Positions 18,608-27,990 of a DNA stretch of 64,000 nucleotides are shown here, piece by piece. The notes beneath the pieces were generated by a model, which searched no databases, had not been told where the DNA came from, and worked only from the letters and a program-made list of their open reading frames with translations. Position 1 is the first letter of the stretch; the number at the start of each line of letters is the position of its first letter. The DNA comes from Anabaena catenula FACHB-362 (GTDB taxonomy: Bacteria; Cyanobacteriota; Cyanobacteriia; Cyanobacteriales; Nostocaceae). The stretch is taken from contig NZ_JACJTQ010000007.1 in NCBI RefSeq assembly GCF_014698735.1, forward strand, positions 95,932 through 159,931, given 5' to 3'. A program made the translations under genes and the position numbers.

Positions 18608-18832
18608 CTATACATCATCAATTTCTACAAGTTTTTGTCGAGATGATAAACCGGACTTAATTCTGATATAGGATTTGGGTACATCAAACTTTTCTGCCAA
18701 AAGCTTAATTAACTCTTCATTGGCTTTACCATCAACTGGTGGTGATTTTAAATTAACAATTAAACTACCATCTTCCTGTTCTACAATTTTCTGCTGTTTG
18801 GAATTCGGTTTAACTTTCACTGTTTTTTGCAT
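18608..18832 (-). CDS. DUF167 (YggU-like) protein
   Basis: 74 residues. The core [39 protein letters not shown] and [14 protein letters not shown] fits the DUF167 family, small alpha/beta proteins of unknown function. It lies 8 bp downstream of the FGGY kinase on the same strand, probably as the second gene of an operon. Confidence 0.9.
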   Translation of the reverse strand: MQKTVKVKPNSKQQKIVEQEDGSLIVNLKSPPVDGKANEELIKLLAEKFDVPKSYIRIKSGLSSRQKLVEIDDV

Positions 18833-18840
18833 AATACAAA

Positions 18841-20115
18841 TTATAGCGATCCTAAATAAGAAGTTCCTAATTTATGCATTGCCAAAAGTGCAGTCCCATA
18901 AGCTGCTTCTGTGTTTGTAGAGGCAGTAACAGGAACTTTTAAATATCTGCCTCTAATACCCATCCAAGCAGAATTCGCTGCACCACCGCCGGCAGTGTAA
19001 ACACGAGTTAATTGGTCAGCACCTAAATTTTGTAATAATTCATAACCACGGGTTTCTATTCGCGCCATACTTTCTAACAAGCCATGTAAAAACTCTCCAG
19101 GATTGTCTGGCCGGGGTTCTAGTCTTGGAAGTAGTTGGGGATCATTAATAGGAAAGCGATCGCCTTCCTTCAACAAGGGATAATAATCTAATTCACTCGG
19201 TGTTGATACATCAATATTCCGACTTAAGCTGACTAATTCCTGGTCAGTAAAAAAATTCTTTAACACTGCACCACCTGTATTAGAAGCACCCCCAGTCAGC
19301 CACAAATCACCTAAACGATGGCTGTAAATTCCATATCGCGCATCTTCTATACGGGTACGGCTCAAAAGTTTGAGTACCAAAGTAGAACCTAAAGAAGTTA
19401 CTGCTTCCCCCGGCAATTTTGCCCCACTAGCCAGAAAAGCCGCAATGCTATCAGTTGTCCCAGCACACACCAAACAATCACGCCGTAAACCGAATTTAGA
19501 GGCAATTTCTGGACGTAATTCGCCAATGGGAGTACCCGGTGCTAAAACCTGCGGTAACTGAATCGGAATTTGCAATTTTTCCAGCCATTGTGGATATTGG
19601 AACTTTTCCACGTCATAGCCTAGCTTTAAAGCGTTGTGATAATCGCTTATGCCTAATTTTCCATGCAACATAAAAGCCAGCCAATCGGCTTGATGTAGTA
19701 AATATCTAGCTTGGCGAAAAGAAGGTAATTGCTGCATCCACAAAAGTTTGGCGAGACTGGAAGTTGCACTCAATACGGTATGGTTGGGTGGTGCAATGCT
19801 GGTCAAATTCTTTAACACCATTGATCCTCGTCCATCGTTGTACAACAATGGCGCATCTACAGGCTGACCAGTGGCATCTGTGAGCAAGATTGTCGAAGAA
19901 GTACCGTTGATAGCGATCGCCCCAATTTGTCGCCCCAATTCCCCTGGAATTGCTGCTAACAACCTCCATAAAGCTTTTTCCCAACAAGTTACCCAGTCAG
20001 CATCAATCGCCATTTCCCAGGGATGACGCATCTGGGACAAAATCCTAGCTTCATCATCAATCACCACGCCCCGTGCGCCAGAAGTACCAAAGTCAATACC
20101 CAAGTACAAAACCAT
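18841..20115 (-). CDS. FGGY-family carbohydrate kinase, probable D-ribulose kinase
   Basis: 424 residues, shorter than classic xylulokinases (about 490). N-terminal phosphate-binding motif [17 protein letters not shown], a second [13 protein letters not shown], a middle [16 protein letters not shown] and a C-terminal adenine-binding loop [16 protein letters not shown]. The size resembles the cyanobacterial/plant group of short FGGY kinases, of which one Synechococcus member phosphorylates D-ribulose; the substrate is inferred. It overlaps no neighbour and is followed after 8 bp by the DUF167 gene. Confidence 0.87.
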   Translation of the reverse strand: MVLYLGIDFGTSGARGVVIDDEARILSQMRHPWEMAIDADWVTCWEKALWRLLAAIPGELGRQIGAIAINGTSSTILLTDATGQPVDAPLLYNDGRGSMVLKNLTSIAPPNHTVLSATSSLAKLLWMQQLPSFRQARYLLHQADWLAFMLHGKLGISDYHNALKLGYDVEKFQYPQWLEKLQIPIQLPQVLAPGTPIGELRPEIASKFGLRRDCLVCAGTTDSIAAFLASGAKLPGEAVTSLGSTLVLKLLSRTRIEDARYGIYSHRLGDLWLTGGASNTGGAVLKNFFTDQELVSLSRNIDVSTPSELDYYPLLKEGDRFPINDPQLLPRLEPRPDNPGEFLHGLLESMARIETRGYELLQNLGADQLTRVYTAGGGAANSAWMGIRGRYLKVPVTASTNTEAAYGTALLAMHKLGTSYLGSL

Positions 20116-20144
20116 AAATTCACCTGTTTACGAGTTCATGAAGT

Positions 20145-20228
20145 AGAAGCAGGGGGCAGGGTGCAGGGTGCAGTAGATAATTATTTCTCCGCGTCACCGC
20201 GTCACCCCAACTCCCCATCTCCCCATCA
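20145..20228. repeat. Composite intergenic repeat, type B, copy 1
   Basis: Short G-rich arm (AGGGGGCAGGGTGCAGG), core GCAGTAGATAATTATTTCTC, then C-rich arm of CCGCGTCA and CCCCATCT words. Same core at about 23939 and 59967. Confidence 0.85.
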
Positions 20229-20336
20229 TGGTTTTTGTTGCATCTTGTAACAAGATATTCCCCAATCTTGGCAAAACAGTGAAAAGTAGTAAACGAAGTG
20301 TTAATCATCTAGTTTGACTTTAGGAGGGTTTCCACC

Positions 20337-20432
20337 ATGCCTATATCTGATACTCAAGTGTACATCGCTCTAGCTGTGGCTCTAATTCCAGGCATTCTGG
20401 CTTGGCGTTTAGCTACTGAACTTTACAAATAA
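20337..20432 (+). CDS. psaM: Photosystem I subunit XII
   Basis: A 31-residue gene, too short for usual gene calling. It starts [19 protein letters not shown] and ends in LATELYK, and is one transmembrane helix, as in PsaM of other cyanobacteria. PsaM is a small thylakoid subunit that helps trimer formation of photosystem I. AGGAGG at 20322-20327 sits nine bases before the ATG. It is monocistronic by appearance, with a large hairpin downstream. Confidence 0.95.
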   Translation: MPISDTQVYIALAVALIPGILAWRLATELYK

Positions 20433-20466
20433 AGCCCAGATGTGACACGTTCACAAGACTAATCAC

Positions 20467-20558
20467 CCTGGCAGTAGAGGGTACATTTTCCAAAAGCTTG
20501 GGGCTTTAAGCTGTGAGTTATGTTGGCGAAATGTACCTGTATACGCCAGGTAATTTTT
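20467..20558 (+). terminator. Long hairpin downstream of psaM
   Basis: CCTGGC...GGGTACATTT (20467-20488) pairs with AAATGTACC...GCCAGG (20529-20550) over 22 positions with an internal bubble, followed by TAATTTTTG. It probably ends the psaM transcript. Confidence 0.65.
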
Positions 20559-20686
20559 GTTTAATCATGTAACACTGTAGAAATTTTCAAAAAATGGAGT
20601 AATATGGCAGCTAAATCAAGCCGCAATTAGCGCCAGTTTGCTTTTGACGGTGCTTCCCTTCAACCAGCGAGGCTCTTTTTAGCATC

Positions 20687-21100
20687 ATGAACGCGTTTCA
20701 ACCATCCAGACCTCCGCTACACCCAGTAGAACCACGTCGTCGATCTTTACCTCGACCAAAAAAACATCTTCGCCAACGTTCTTACCAGGTGATGGCGCTG
20801 GAAACCACAGCCAAGATAACTGTTAACTTGGTCATTGCTACAGCAGCAGTATCTGCCTTGGTACAACTTTTGCCTTATCACTGGTTACAGCAAGACAAGT
20901 TGCGAGAAATTCGCACAGAAGTCAAGCTGGTAGAAGGACGTGTCAATACTTTACGAGCGGAATTTAGCCGTAACTTTGATCCCCAGCAAGCTAAGAGTAT
21001 TAGGCAAGAACAATCATACCGATTTGATCCCAGTCAGCGACAAATAGTGCTGATTAATCCAGATCGAAAAGATGCTGAACAATCAGATTCCACACCTTAA
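20687..21100 (+). CDS. Conserved cyanobacterial single-pass membrane protein
   Basis: 137 residues; no family name recognised. The first 35 residues are Arg/Pro-rich and basic (RRRSLPRPKKHLRQRS), then a transmembrane helix (KITVNLVIATAAVSALVQLL, residues about 47-66), then a charged heptad region (KLREIRTEVKLVEGRVNTL) likely to form a coiled coil, then a polar tail. This short topology resembles division proteins FtsL/DivIC, but that is only a shape comparison. It follows psaM by 254 bp in the same direction. Confidence 0.8.
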   Translation: MNAFQPSRPPLHPVEPRRRSLPRPKKHLRQRSYQVMALETTAKITVNLVIATAAVSALVQLLPYHWLQQDKLREIRTEVKLVEGRVNTLRAEFSRNFDPQQAKSIRQEQSYRFDPSQRQIVLINPDRKDAEQSDSTP

Positions 21101-21255
21101 AGTAATTTGAGGTGGTTTGTTCTTTTAGTTCAGCATAAAACACACAAAAAATTATCAATATTAACTGCGAATAGTTAATAATTAATTATTAAAGAGTTCT
21201 CAGCAATTAAAGGGTTTAATACCCTGATGGGGGAACTCTAAGGACATACGTTTAC

Positions 21256-21312
21256 AGACAGCTTATGTTTTAGTCGAGGTCTAAATCCTTGACTGAAACT
21301 GTCTTTAATTTT
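21256..21312 (+). terminator. Two-tier hairpin between convergent genes
   Basis: Outer stem AGACAG (21256) / CTGTCT (21299) and inner stem AGTCGAGG (21272) / CCTTGACT (21287, one G-T pair), followed by TTAATTTTG. The 359-bp spacer contains no gene; a smaller GGG-TTTAATA-CCC hairpin lies near 21210. Confidence 0.55.
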
Positions 21313-21459
21313 GTTGGCATAGCTTGCCGTAGACTTTATTCTGAATGTTGAATTGTTATGATCTATTAGCAAATCAGCCCCACAGGTCTGCTATTGACCA
21401 ATTCAAAGTTAAAAAATTATTTTTTAGGAATTTTAAACACTGTGTTACAGAGCTACTCA

Positions 21460-22179
21460 TCAGTTGACGTAAGGATTCAGCAACTCGTTTAACCAGTTTT
21501 CCAGTTGTAACCGTAGGCGGTAAGCAGAAATATCCTGACTGGTATCGAGGGAGGTTAGATGTGTCAGGGAACGGTAATAATCAGCGATCGCACAATTCCA
21601 GTCACCCCAAAGATGATAAGTTCTACCGCGTTCAGCCCAAATATGACCTTGTAGCTGACCAAACAGCAGTACAGTCTCAAAATTATCAATTGCCTCCGCG
21701 TACTGCCCCAAATCACGCAAAGTAATGCCACGGTTAATCCAAGCGCGAACATGACGAGGATTCAAATCTAGGGCTTGATCGTAGTCAGCTAGTGCCGCTA
21801 CTAACTCCCCACCAGCAGCATAGTAATTAGCTCGGTTATTATAAGCACTAGCTAACTTGGGATTCATTTGCATTGCTGTGTTGTAGTCGTGTAGGGCTTT
21901 TTGAGAATCACCACTTTGAAAATAAATCAGCCCTCGGTTGTTGTAATTAACTGCATTGTCAGGATGACTATCAATGAGTTGGCTTAACAAAGCGATCGCT
22001 TCAATATAATTTCCTTGTTGAGCTAACTTCAAAGCACAAGACCGTAAGTAAGTATCCTCTGTATCTAATTCTTTGTTACTTTTTGCTTCAGTAATTTGAG
22101 TATATAAAGTTTTTGTATTAACACGCTGGCAACGTTGATTTTGTTGACTACCAGAAGCTAGAAAGGAGTGATGATCCAT
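21460..22179 (-). CDS. Tetratricopeptide repeat protein
   Basis: 239 residues with at least four TPR units: ALKLAQQGNYIEAIALLSQ, YNNRGLIYFQSGDSQKALHD, AYNNRANYYAAGGELVAAL, WINRGITLRDLGQYAEAID and a weaker fifth. TPRs mediate protein-protein contact; no catalytic domain is present and no signal peptide is apparent, although the first 35 residues are polar and may be disordered. The partner is unknown. Convergent with the membrane protein gene. Confidence 0.9.
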   Translation of the reverse strand: MDHHSFLASGSQQNQRCQRVNTKTLYTQITEAKSNKELDTEDTYLRSCALKLAQQGNYIEAIALLSQLIDSHPDNAVNYNNRGLIYFQSGDSQKALHDYNTAMQMNPKLASAYNNRANYYAAGGELVAALADYDQALDLNPRHVRAWINRGITLRDLGQYAEAIDNFETVLLFGQLQGHIWAERGRTYHLWGDWNCAIADYYRSLTHLTSLDTSQDISAYRLRLQLENWLNELLNPYVN

Positions 22180-22654
22180 ATTTTCCTGCTTGAGCTATTT
22201 GCTCGGTGAAATAAAATTATAGTTTTTCGCCTATGAGTGGGTTTGCAACTGTGTCACTTTTTCAGTAGTCTTTTTTTTGTTGAAAGGACTGAATTGAACC
22301 TAGTCTGAAAAATTTCTGAGTGCTTTAGATAACTGGAAAGCAGTTTCCCAGAGGTTGTGCTGAGTAAAAAATGCCAGTTCCTAGTCTTTAGCCCTTAATT
22401 CCTTTTTCATCGGTTCTGGTGTACCCAGTTGATAATGGCTACTTAAAACTAGTTAGCCATAAACCCAATAATATATACTTCACCCCCAAGTCCAATTCCC
22501 GAAAGAATTACCATCAATCTCGAAGACTAGTCAAGTAGTCAGAGTAACAACTTGGTAGAATGCCAACAAGACAGAAATTGGGTGATTGGTGTTGGCGGTA
22601 GCCTGCCGTATGACTCCTACGTCGTCACGCAAGCTATAGGCATATGGTGACAGC
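22180..22654. other. Non-coding spacer upstream of TPR gene
   Basis: About 475 bp without a gene. It contains an inverted repeat TTTTTCAG (22258) / CTGAAAAA (22305), a TGGCTA/TAGCCA hairpin near 22436-22458, and a repeat fragment (GGCGGTAGCCTGCCG) near 22595. No RNA family is recognised. Confidence 0.5.
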
Positions 22655-22825
22655 GAATAGGGGGCAGAAGGCAGAAGGCAGAAGGCAGGGTGCAGGGTGC
22701 AGGGGGCAGGGAGAAAGAGGGTTTTAATCTACTTAATTGCTGATCAAACAAACTCTCCGCGTCACCGCGTCTCCTACTCCCCTCATCACCCCATCCCCGC
22801 GTCCCCAACTCCCCAACTCCCCAGT
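22655..22825. repeat. Composite intergenic repeat, type A, copy 2
   Basis: G-rich arm of GGCAGAA/GGCAGGG heptamers, the 56-bp core (22708-22763, one mismatch to 4921-4976), and a C-rich arm of CCGCGTC/CCCCAACT words. It ends about 30 bp before the next start codon. Confidence 0.88.
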
Positions 22826-22856
22826 ACCTAAATTTAAATTTTGAGTAAATTTGACG

Positions 22857-23321
22857 ATGACAACAGCAATTTCTTATTCCAATGCGAACGATCTCACAAC
22901 CGATGATTACATTGTGATCGGCTTGGCAACTTGCTTTTACAAAGATGATGGAGAAGTGCATCAAATTGAGGTTATGGAGCCTATTCCCTCAGCCGCATTA
23001 GAAGCGATATTAAAAGGGATTCCTACGTCCTACAAGCTTGCCTATGCAACAACTTTAGGATCTATATTGGACGGTGATACACTGGTTATGCCTCATGGAA
23101 TGCCAGAGTCAGCACAGTTCGGAGATGAATTTGTGCTAAGGGCATTTTCCGCTGCTCGTACCTACAAGCGTCGTCAATCAGCCCAATTATTCATCCCCGT
23201 AGGCGCAACCAAAACCGATTTTAATTATTCTACGGAACGGAAACGAGTACTAAATGCTGCCAGAGTTGTCAGCAAAGAAGACAATGTTAAACAACATTCC
23301 CACACTCACAAAGTACTTTGA
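22857..23321 (+). CDS. Conserved cyanobacterial hypothetical protein
   Basis: 154 residues from the ATG at 22857 (MTTAISYSNANDLTTDDYIV); the frame could open with a TTG six bases earlier. The body is alpha/beta with a motif-like stretch GLATCFYKDDGEVHQIEVME and KLAYATTLGSILDGD, and a basic C-terminal tail (RRQSAQLFIPV, then ERKRVLNAARVV). No family is recognised. The GST gene starts 12 bp after its stop, so the two are probably co-transcribed and possibly co-functional. Confidence 0.78.
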   Translation: MTTAISYSNANDLTTDDYIVIGLATCFYKDDGEVHQIEVMEPIPSAALEAILKGIPTSYKLAYATTLGSILDGDTLVMPHGMPESAQFGDEFVLRAFSAARTYKRRQSAQLFIPVGATKTDFNYSTERKRVLNAARVVSKEDNVKQHSHTHKVL

Positions 23322-23333
23322 TTTTAGGTAATT

Positions 23334-23894
23334 ATGTTGAAACTTTACGGTGGCGCTTTTAGTCGTGCATCAATCATCAAGTGGTATTTAGAGGAACTAG
23401 AAATTCCTTATGAATTTGTGATGCTAGATATGAAAGCTGGTGAACATCTACAGCCTGAATACTTAGCAATTAATCCCGTAGGTAAAGTTCCTGCAATTGT
23501 TGATGGCGATTTTAAACTGTGGGAATCTGGGGCAATTTTGTTGTATCTTTCTGAAAAATATGGAAAAACTGCATTTTCACTAGAGGAACGCGCCATATTT
23601 TCCCAGTGGGTATTATTTGCCAATTCCACCTTGGCTACAGGTATTTTTATCGAAGCCAATCGAGAAAAGGAAATGCCCCGCTTATTGACTCCCCTGAATG
23701 AAATTTTTGGACAGCAACCTTTTGTGCTGGGTAATGAATTCACTGTTGCCGATGTAGCTGTGGGATCTATACTCGGTTATATTCCCATCATGCTGAAGCT
23801 AGACTTGAGCGCTTACCCAGCCGTTTTGAACTATATTAAACAAGTTTCTGAACGTCCGGCGTTTCAAAAAAGTATCGGTGCAGGACGCGGTTAG
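23334..23894 (+). CDS. Glutathione S-transferase family protein
   Basis: 186 residues. Thioredoxin-fold N-terminus (LKLYGGAFSRASIIKWYLEE, with Ser/Arg at the usual catalytic turn), cis-Pro segment NPVGKVPAIVDGDFKLWES with the glutathione-binding ES, then an all-helical C-terminal domain shorter than usual (about 100 residues). It likely conjugates or reduces via glutathione; substrate unknown. It follows the previous gene by 12 bp. A G-rich repeat begins at the stop codon. Confidence 0.9.
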   Translation: MLKLYGGAFSRASIIKWYLEELEIPYEFVMLDMKAGEHLQPEYLAINPVGKVPAIVDGDFKLWESGAILLYLSEKYGKTAFSLEERAIFSQWVLFANSTLATGIFIEANREKEMPRLLTPLNEIFGQQPFVLGNEFTVADVAVGSILGYIPIMLKLDLSAYPAVLNYIKQVSERPAFQKSIGAGRG

Positions 23895-24014
23895 AGGCAG
23901 GGGGGCAGGGGGCAGGGTGCAGGGTGCAGGGGGCAGGGGCAGTAGATAATTATTTCTCCCCATCACCGCGTCTCCCCATCACCGCGTCCCCGCGTCCCCG
24001 CGTCACCCCAGTCA
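23895..24014. repeat. Composite intergenic repeat, type B, copy 2
   Basis: G-rich arm with runs of GGGGGCA, core CAGTAGATAATTATTTCTCC at about 23940, C-rich arm of CACCGCGTC/CCCCGCGTC words. It fills the gap between the convergent GST and YajQ genes. Confidence 0.87.
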
Positions 24015-24021
24015 AGAGTTC

Positions 24022-24513
24022 CTAACGATAGTTTGTAAATTGCAAAGCCACAGGAAAGTCTTCTTGTTTCAGACGCTGGATCACAGTTTGCAAATCGTCT
24101 TTGGCTTTGGCAGTTACTCGCACCGCATCACCTTGAATTGACGCTTGTACCTTTTTGAATTCGTCACGAATCAATTTAGAGATTTGTTTGGCAATTTCTT
24201 GGCTGATGCCTTTTTTGAGGGTGATTTCTTGACGGACGCGGTTCCCACTGGCAGATTCAACTTTGCCAAAATCAAATATTTTTTGAGAGAGGTTGCGTTT
24301 GGCAGCTTTTTCGCGCAGTATGCCGTGTACAGCCTCTAAAGTCATATCACTGTCGGTACTAATGGTAATTTTGTCTTCACCTAGCTCAACAGTAGTTTGA
24401 GTATCTTTGAGATCGTAACGGCTTTTGATGTCGCGCACCACTTGATCAATAGCATTGACTAATTCTTGGCGGTCAAAGTCGCTCACAATGTCAAAAGAAA
24501 AAGTAGAAGCCAT
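24022..24513 (-). CDS. YajQ family nucleotide-binding protein
   Basis: 163 residues, the family length. Start [21 protein letters not shown] and the conserved [23 protein letters not shown] segment ([19 protein letters not shown]), with [19 protein letters not shown] in the second half. YajQ proteins form two ferredoxin-like domains; some Xanthomonas members bind cyclic di-GMP, which is not proven for cyanobacteria. Single gene. Confidence 0.94.
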   Translation of the reverse strand: MASTFSFDIVSDFDRQELVNAIDQVVRDIKSRYDLKDTQTTVELGEDKITISTDSDMTLEAVHGILREKAAKRNLSQKIFDFGKVESASGNRVRQEITLKKGISQEIAKQISKLIRDEFKKVQASIQGDAVRVTAKAKDDLQTVIQRLKQEDFPVALQFTNYR

Positions 24514-24539
24514 AAATGTTAAATGTGAGATGTTGAATT

Positions 24540-24568
24540 TGGTAATGGGTAATGAGTAATGGGTAATG
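24540..24568. repeat. Heptamer repeat (GGTAATG words)
   Basis: Four imperfect TAATGGG/TAATGAG units between yajQ-like and MAPEG genes, followed by the complementary-type words CCCCAATTACC at about 24581. Confidence 0.7.
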
Positions 24569-24601
24569 GTTTTTTCGTATCCCCAATTACCTATTCCCGA
24601 A

Positions 24602-25018
24602 TCACCTCTGTTGCATGATACTCAAGTAGAAGAGGGTCGCAGAGCTAAAAGAGGCAACACCATACATGAGCGATCGCAAAAGGGGTATATTCACAATATA
24701 AAAAGTAGAGTATAGCAACCGAGCGGGGATAAATGCGATCGCTGCCGTTGCTGCCATAGAAGAATTCACCCCTGTGACATAGGCCATTAGTGCTGCGGCG
24801 GCAAAAATCATAAACGCCTCAAAGGAGTTTTGGTGCGCCCAGGTGGCTCTTTGGGCATAAGGTGGCAATTTATCAAACATGGCGCGAGGAGCAGAAAGAT
24901 CATACCCAATTCTCGCCCTTGCATAAGCTACCAACAAATACGGCACATAGATGAGAACAGCGGCAGCCGCAATAGAGTACAAAAAAATAGCAGGGGTGGG
25001 CAGTTGCAATAGAGACAT
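24602..25018 (-). CDS. MAPEG family membrane protein
   Basis: 138 residues with four hydrophobic helices and the pattern [20 protein letters not shown], then [20 protein letters not shown], as in bacterial MAPEG proteins (membrane-associated eicosanoid and glutathione metabolism). The Asn-x-x-Glu of helix 2 (HQNSFEAF) is retained. The enzymatic activity of cyanobacterial members is generally unknown. The ATG at 25018 is preferred to a TTG one codon upstream. Confidence 0.9.
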   Translation of the reverse strand: MSLLQLPTPAIFLYSIAAAAVLIYVPYLLVAYARARIGYDLSAPRAMFDKLPPYAQRATWAHQNSFEAFMIFAAAALMAYVTGVNSSMAATAAIAFIPARLLYSTFYIVNIPLLRSLMYGVASFSSATLFYLSIMQQR

Positions 25019-25154
25019 CAACTGAATAAATAGTGTTAGTAGTTTCTGTTTGGTAAGCGTGAAGGAATACTGGGTAATTTAGAAAAATCATTACCCAGTA
25101 ACCTTTGGTAATTTCCCATCTCTATCATTAGCTATGTGGAGACTACGTTGCACT

Positions 25155-25658
25155 TTAGTCAAAGTAGAACAGTGTCACCACTTTTCTTTGTTCTTCTGCC
25201 TCTCCACAAGTTTGCAGTAGGGTACGACTGTCGTGAAAAGCAAAACAAATCAGTTGCTGACAACGGGAGACAATTTCTTTATTGCATAGGTAACTTGCCT
25301 CAGCCAAAGACAGATTGTCATTACTGGGATTTTCTACCAAATGCATTACCTGCTCTAGTTGTTGGCGAGATTCATGGGGCTGGCGTTCCAAACTTTGGGG
25401 TAGAATTACCGTCAATAAGTTTGGGTCAGCCCTTGTTGCTCCGCGAATGGCAGCTGAATTACTGCCTGTAGCACCAGAGGTGATGATGCGATTGCCCGAT
25501 AAAACTAGGGCATATGTCATCATTTCAATGAGATTTTGATGAGTAATTGGCACATGACGAGAACCCAACAAGGCAATTCGCTTAGAACCCGTTTGCTGGA
25601 TTGTCGCCAGTTCTTGCGCTAACGTATCAAGGTTGATGAGGTTTGTTGACTGGCTCAA
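25155..25658 (-). CDS. DprA-like Rossmann-fold (SLOG superfamily) protein
   Basis: 167 residues. RIALLGSRHVPITHQNLIEM followed by NRIITSGATGSNSAAIRGA resembles the nucleotide-binding half of DprA/Smf and other SLOG-fold proteins, including the GSR and SGxAxG turns; a conserved CFAFHDSRTLLQTCGEAEEQ near the end. Much shorter than full DprA (about 300-370), lacking SAM-like and DML1 domains. It could recognise nucleotide or a nucleotide-derived signal rather than load RecA; role unknown. Monocistronic. Confidence 0.75.
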   Translation of the reverse strand: MSQSTNLINLDTLAQELATIQQTGSKRIALLGSRHVPITHQNLIEMMTYALVLSGNRIITSGATGSNSAAIRGATRADPNLLTVILPQSLERQPHESRQQLEQVMHLVENPSNDNLSLAEASYLCNKEIVSRCQQLICFAFHDSRTLLQTCGEAEEQRKVVTLFYFD

Positions 25659-26008
25659 AGATAGACATAATCAGATTAAACGACCCAGATATTCTACCAA
25701 AGAGCGTGTAGGTGCGAAGCCAACTAGAGTTACAGATTGCTACGTTTTCCAGATTATTTTGCTAGTAACTAACTCTTTTTCGATAGCTGCGTGTCAAATC
25801 AGGTAAAAATACGCAGTCGCCTAAGAGATCATACCAATTTGAAACCTGATGGCGAGAGAGGGAATACCCAAAACCTTATTTAGTAAGCCTTTGACGATCC
25901 CAAATCGCAAATCCAAAATCCCAAATGGTATGAGTTGATTGCTCATGATGAGATGAAAGGTAGGACTTACGCTGTAGATTCACTAGTAATTTTAGTAACT
26001 TAATCAGA
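25659..26008. other. Non-coding spacer with heptamer words
   Basis: 350 bp without a gene. At 25903-25930 four units of the CAAATCC/AAAATCC type occur with period 7. No terminator or promoter is confidently seen. Confidence 0.5.
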
Positions 26009-27112
26009 CTATGACAAAGCCGCTGCTGGGTTTAATCCTAGTTGAGACAACAAACGATCAATGTCAAAATGTTCGGACATTAATTGACGAATGCACTCTA
26101 CTTTCAGAGGTTCATGGACACGAACTTGACCAAACGTGCGGTCAACAATTTCCACTGTGGTGAGAGTGTCGAGGTCAACAGACAAAATCGGGATTTCTAA
26201 TTCTTCAGCGCGATTGAGAATAAAGGCGGGAGGTGGTAATTTTCCGGTGAGGATGAGGCATTGAGTAGAAGTTTCTAAAGCAGCTTGCTGGATTTCCACG
26301 CGATCGCCTCCGGTGACTACGGCCTTATTCCGGCGTTTGCGGAAATATTTGACTGCCGAATTGACATTCATCGCCCCAATTGCCAGAGTTTCCACCAATA
26401 AATCTAAGCGATCGCCACGACAGAGAACTTCAGCATTTAACTGTTTTACCAGTTCGCCGACGCTGACGCTGCGAAGCAAGTCGCTTTTCGGCAACATTGC
26501 TAGTACAGGAATCCCCTGCTGTTCCAAAAATGGGCGTAAAACATTATTCCCCACTTCTAATTGTTCGGCAGGAACTTCATTGATGACAACACCAATCAAG
26601 CGGTCGCCTATCAGCTGCTTGGCAGACAACAGAGTTTCAACCGAAAGCAGAGATTTATAACGATGTACCAACAGCACATCAGCATCCAAGACTGCTGCTA
26701 CTTGCAGCAAAGATAAGCCAAACAAATAGCCTTCTGACAAATCACCAGCACCCTCTAACAGCACCAAATCACCACGGGGTATTTGTAAATATTGCTGCAC
26801 TAGGGACTGCTGATAATTAGTTGTGTCTTCGCCACGTAAGCGTTTTTGGACACTGACTTCATTCAAAGCTAATAAAGTCTGAGCAACACGGTTTTCCGGC
26901 AGTTGGAGGCTTTGAGTAATAAACTGAACATCCTCTTCGAGTATAGTTTCACCAAAAGCATTCAAACAAGTACCTAGGGGTTTGCCGTAGGCTATATCTA
27001 GTCCTTTTTGCTTTAACTGATGAGACAAACCTAGAACTGTTGCGGATTTACCACTGTAAGTCTCTACTGATCCAATCAGCAAATATTTAGCAGATGTTGG
27101 CACGCCATGCAC
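26009..27112 (-). CDS. BioD-like / DRTGG domain protein (phosphotransacetylase N-terminal type)
   Basis: 367 residues. Residues 1-210 form a dethiobiotin-synthetase-like P-loop domain (LLIGSVETYSGKSATVLGLS; later GDLVLLEGAGDLSEGYLFG) and residues 220-330 a DRTGG-like domain (NSAVKYFRKRRNKAVVTGGD, TQCLILTGKLPPPAFILNRA). This pair is the N-terminal half of long phosphate acetyltransferases, but the catalytic PTA domain is absent. The function of the stand-alone form is unknown, probably nucleotide-dependent sensing. Confidence 0.83.
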   Translation of the reverse strand: MHGVPTSAKYLLIGSVETYSGKSATVLGLSHQLKQKGLDIAYGKPLGTCLNAFGETILEEDVQFITQSLQLPENRVAQTLLALNEVSVQKRLRGEDTTNYQQSLVQQYLQIPRGDLVLLEGAGDLSEGYLFGLSLLQVAAVLDADVLLVHRYKSLLSVETLLSAKQLIGDRLIGVVINEVPAEQLEVGNNVLRPFLEQQGIPVLAMLPKSDLLRSVSVGELVKQLNAEVLCRGDRLDLLVETLAIGAMNVNSAVKYFRKRRNKAVVTGGDRVEIQQAALETSTQCLILTGKLPPPAFILNRAEELEIPILSVDLDTLTTVEIVDRTFGQVRVHEPLKVECIRQLMSEHFDIDRLLSQLGLNPAAALS

Positions 27113-27332
27113 TCCTAATTTTAAACGTCTGTTGAACCCAGCTAGGTGTTTTCTAATTTTAGTTGCTTCTGATGGCAGGCCGGCGTTATGACTAAATTAG
27201 TTTGAGATATTTGTTGAGATTTTAGGGCAGGGAGGGGGGAGTCTGGGAGCAATGCCAAAAATTTTGCTTTTCTTCTGCTTTTTCTCCTGAGATCCATTCA
27301 CCCTGCCTCCCCTACCTCTTGTCTCCTACCAT

Positions 27333-27710
27333 TTATTCTTCTACACGCAGCAGCTTGCGGTAAAAAGTTTGGGAAAAATCACTAATGCGGTGGCGCTTAT
27401 AGTTTTCCATCAGTTCAATTAAAAAATTAATAAACTCAAAACTTGCCATCATGACTTCATAACTTAATTCAGCATTGCCATCAAACTGGATTCGGCAACG
27501 GGTTAAGTCTGAGGGCAGGGTAGCAACATTCCAGGTAGCTACAAAGGGAACATTATCACTCCCTTCTATTTTGCGGTGTCCCTCCAAAACACCTTTTTGA
27601 TAAAGACTGATGGCATAGGGCAAGAAAGTGCGCTTGCTACCCTGAATATAAGGTAAATAAACACTAGCTTGTTGCTGAGTCACAGGCTGGAGTTGGTCAA
27701 TAGACGACAT
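27333..27710 (-). CDS. Probable EbsA-type type IV pilus-associated protein
   Basis: 125 residues. The sequence (VYLPYIQGSKRTFLPYAISL, GVLEGHRKIEGSDNVPFVAT, TRCRIQFDGNAELSYEVMM) is a well-conserved small cyanobacterial family that I associate with EbsA, a soluble partner of the type IV pilus machinery first found through biofilm control in Synechococcus elongatus. The name is from memory of the family and should be treated as probable. No pilus gene is in the neighbourhood. It is divergent from the glycosyltransferase gene. Confidence 0.65.
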   Translation of the reverse strand: MSSIDQLQPVTQQQASVYLPYIQGSKRTFLPYAISLYQKGVLEGHRKIEGSDNVPFVATWNVATLPSDLTRCRIQFDGNAELSYEVMMASFEFINFLIELMENYKRHRISDFSQTFYRKLLRVEE

Positions 27711-27990
27711 TTTTAAATATTCCTCAAATTAGCTGATAACTGGAGATGTATTCCTTTTCATCATTAGTATTCCCACAAAAATGAGTATTCACACACACTA
27801 AGGGTAAATACAAGTAGGTAGGCGTGAATATTTGTCGTTGGGATCAGGCAGGAGGAAAGAGAGTGCCACAAAGAGACGGGGGGACACGAAGCGGAATGTG
27901 TTCCAAACTCCGCGTCATCTTTTCAAAATTTGGGAAATACATCCCTTGATGTATATTAAGGACAAATACTGGTTTTTGAATCAAGTAACT

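Noticed and set aside
25155..25658. Full DprA competence protein
   Set aside because: Only the nucleotide-binding half is present; length is half of DprA and no other competence gene adjoins it.
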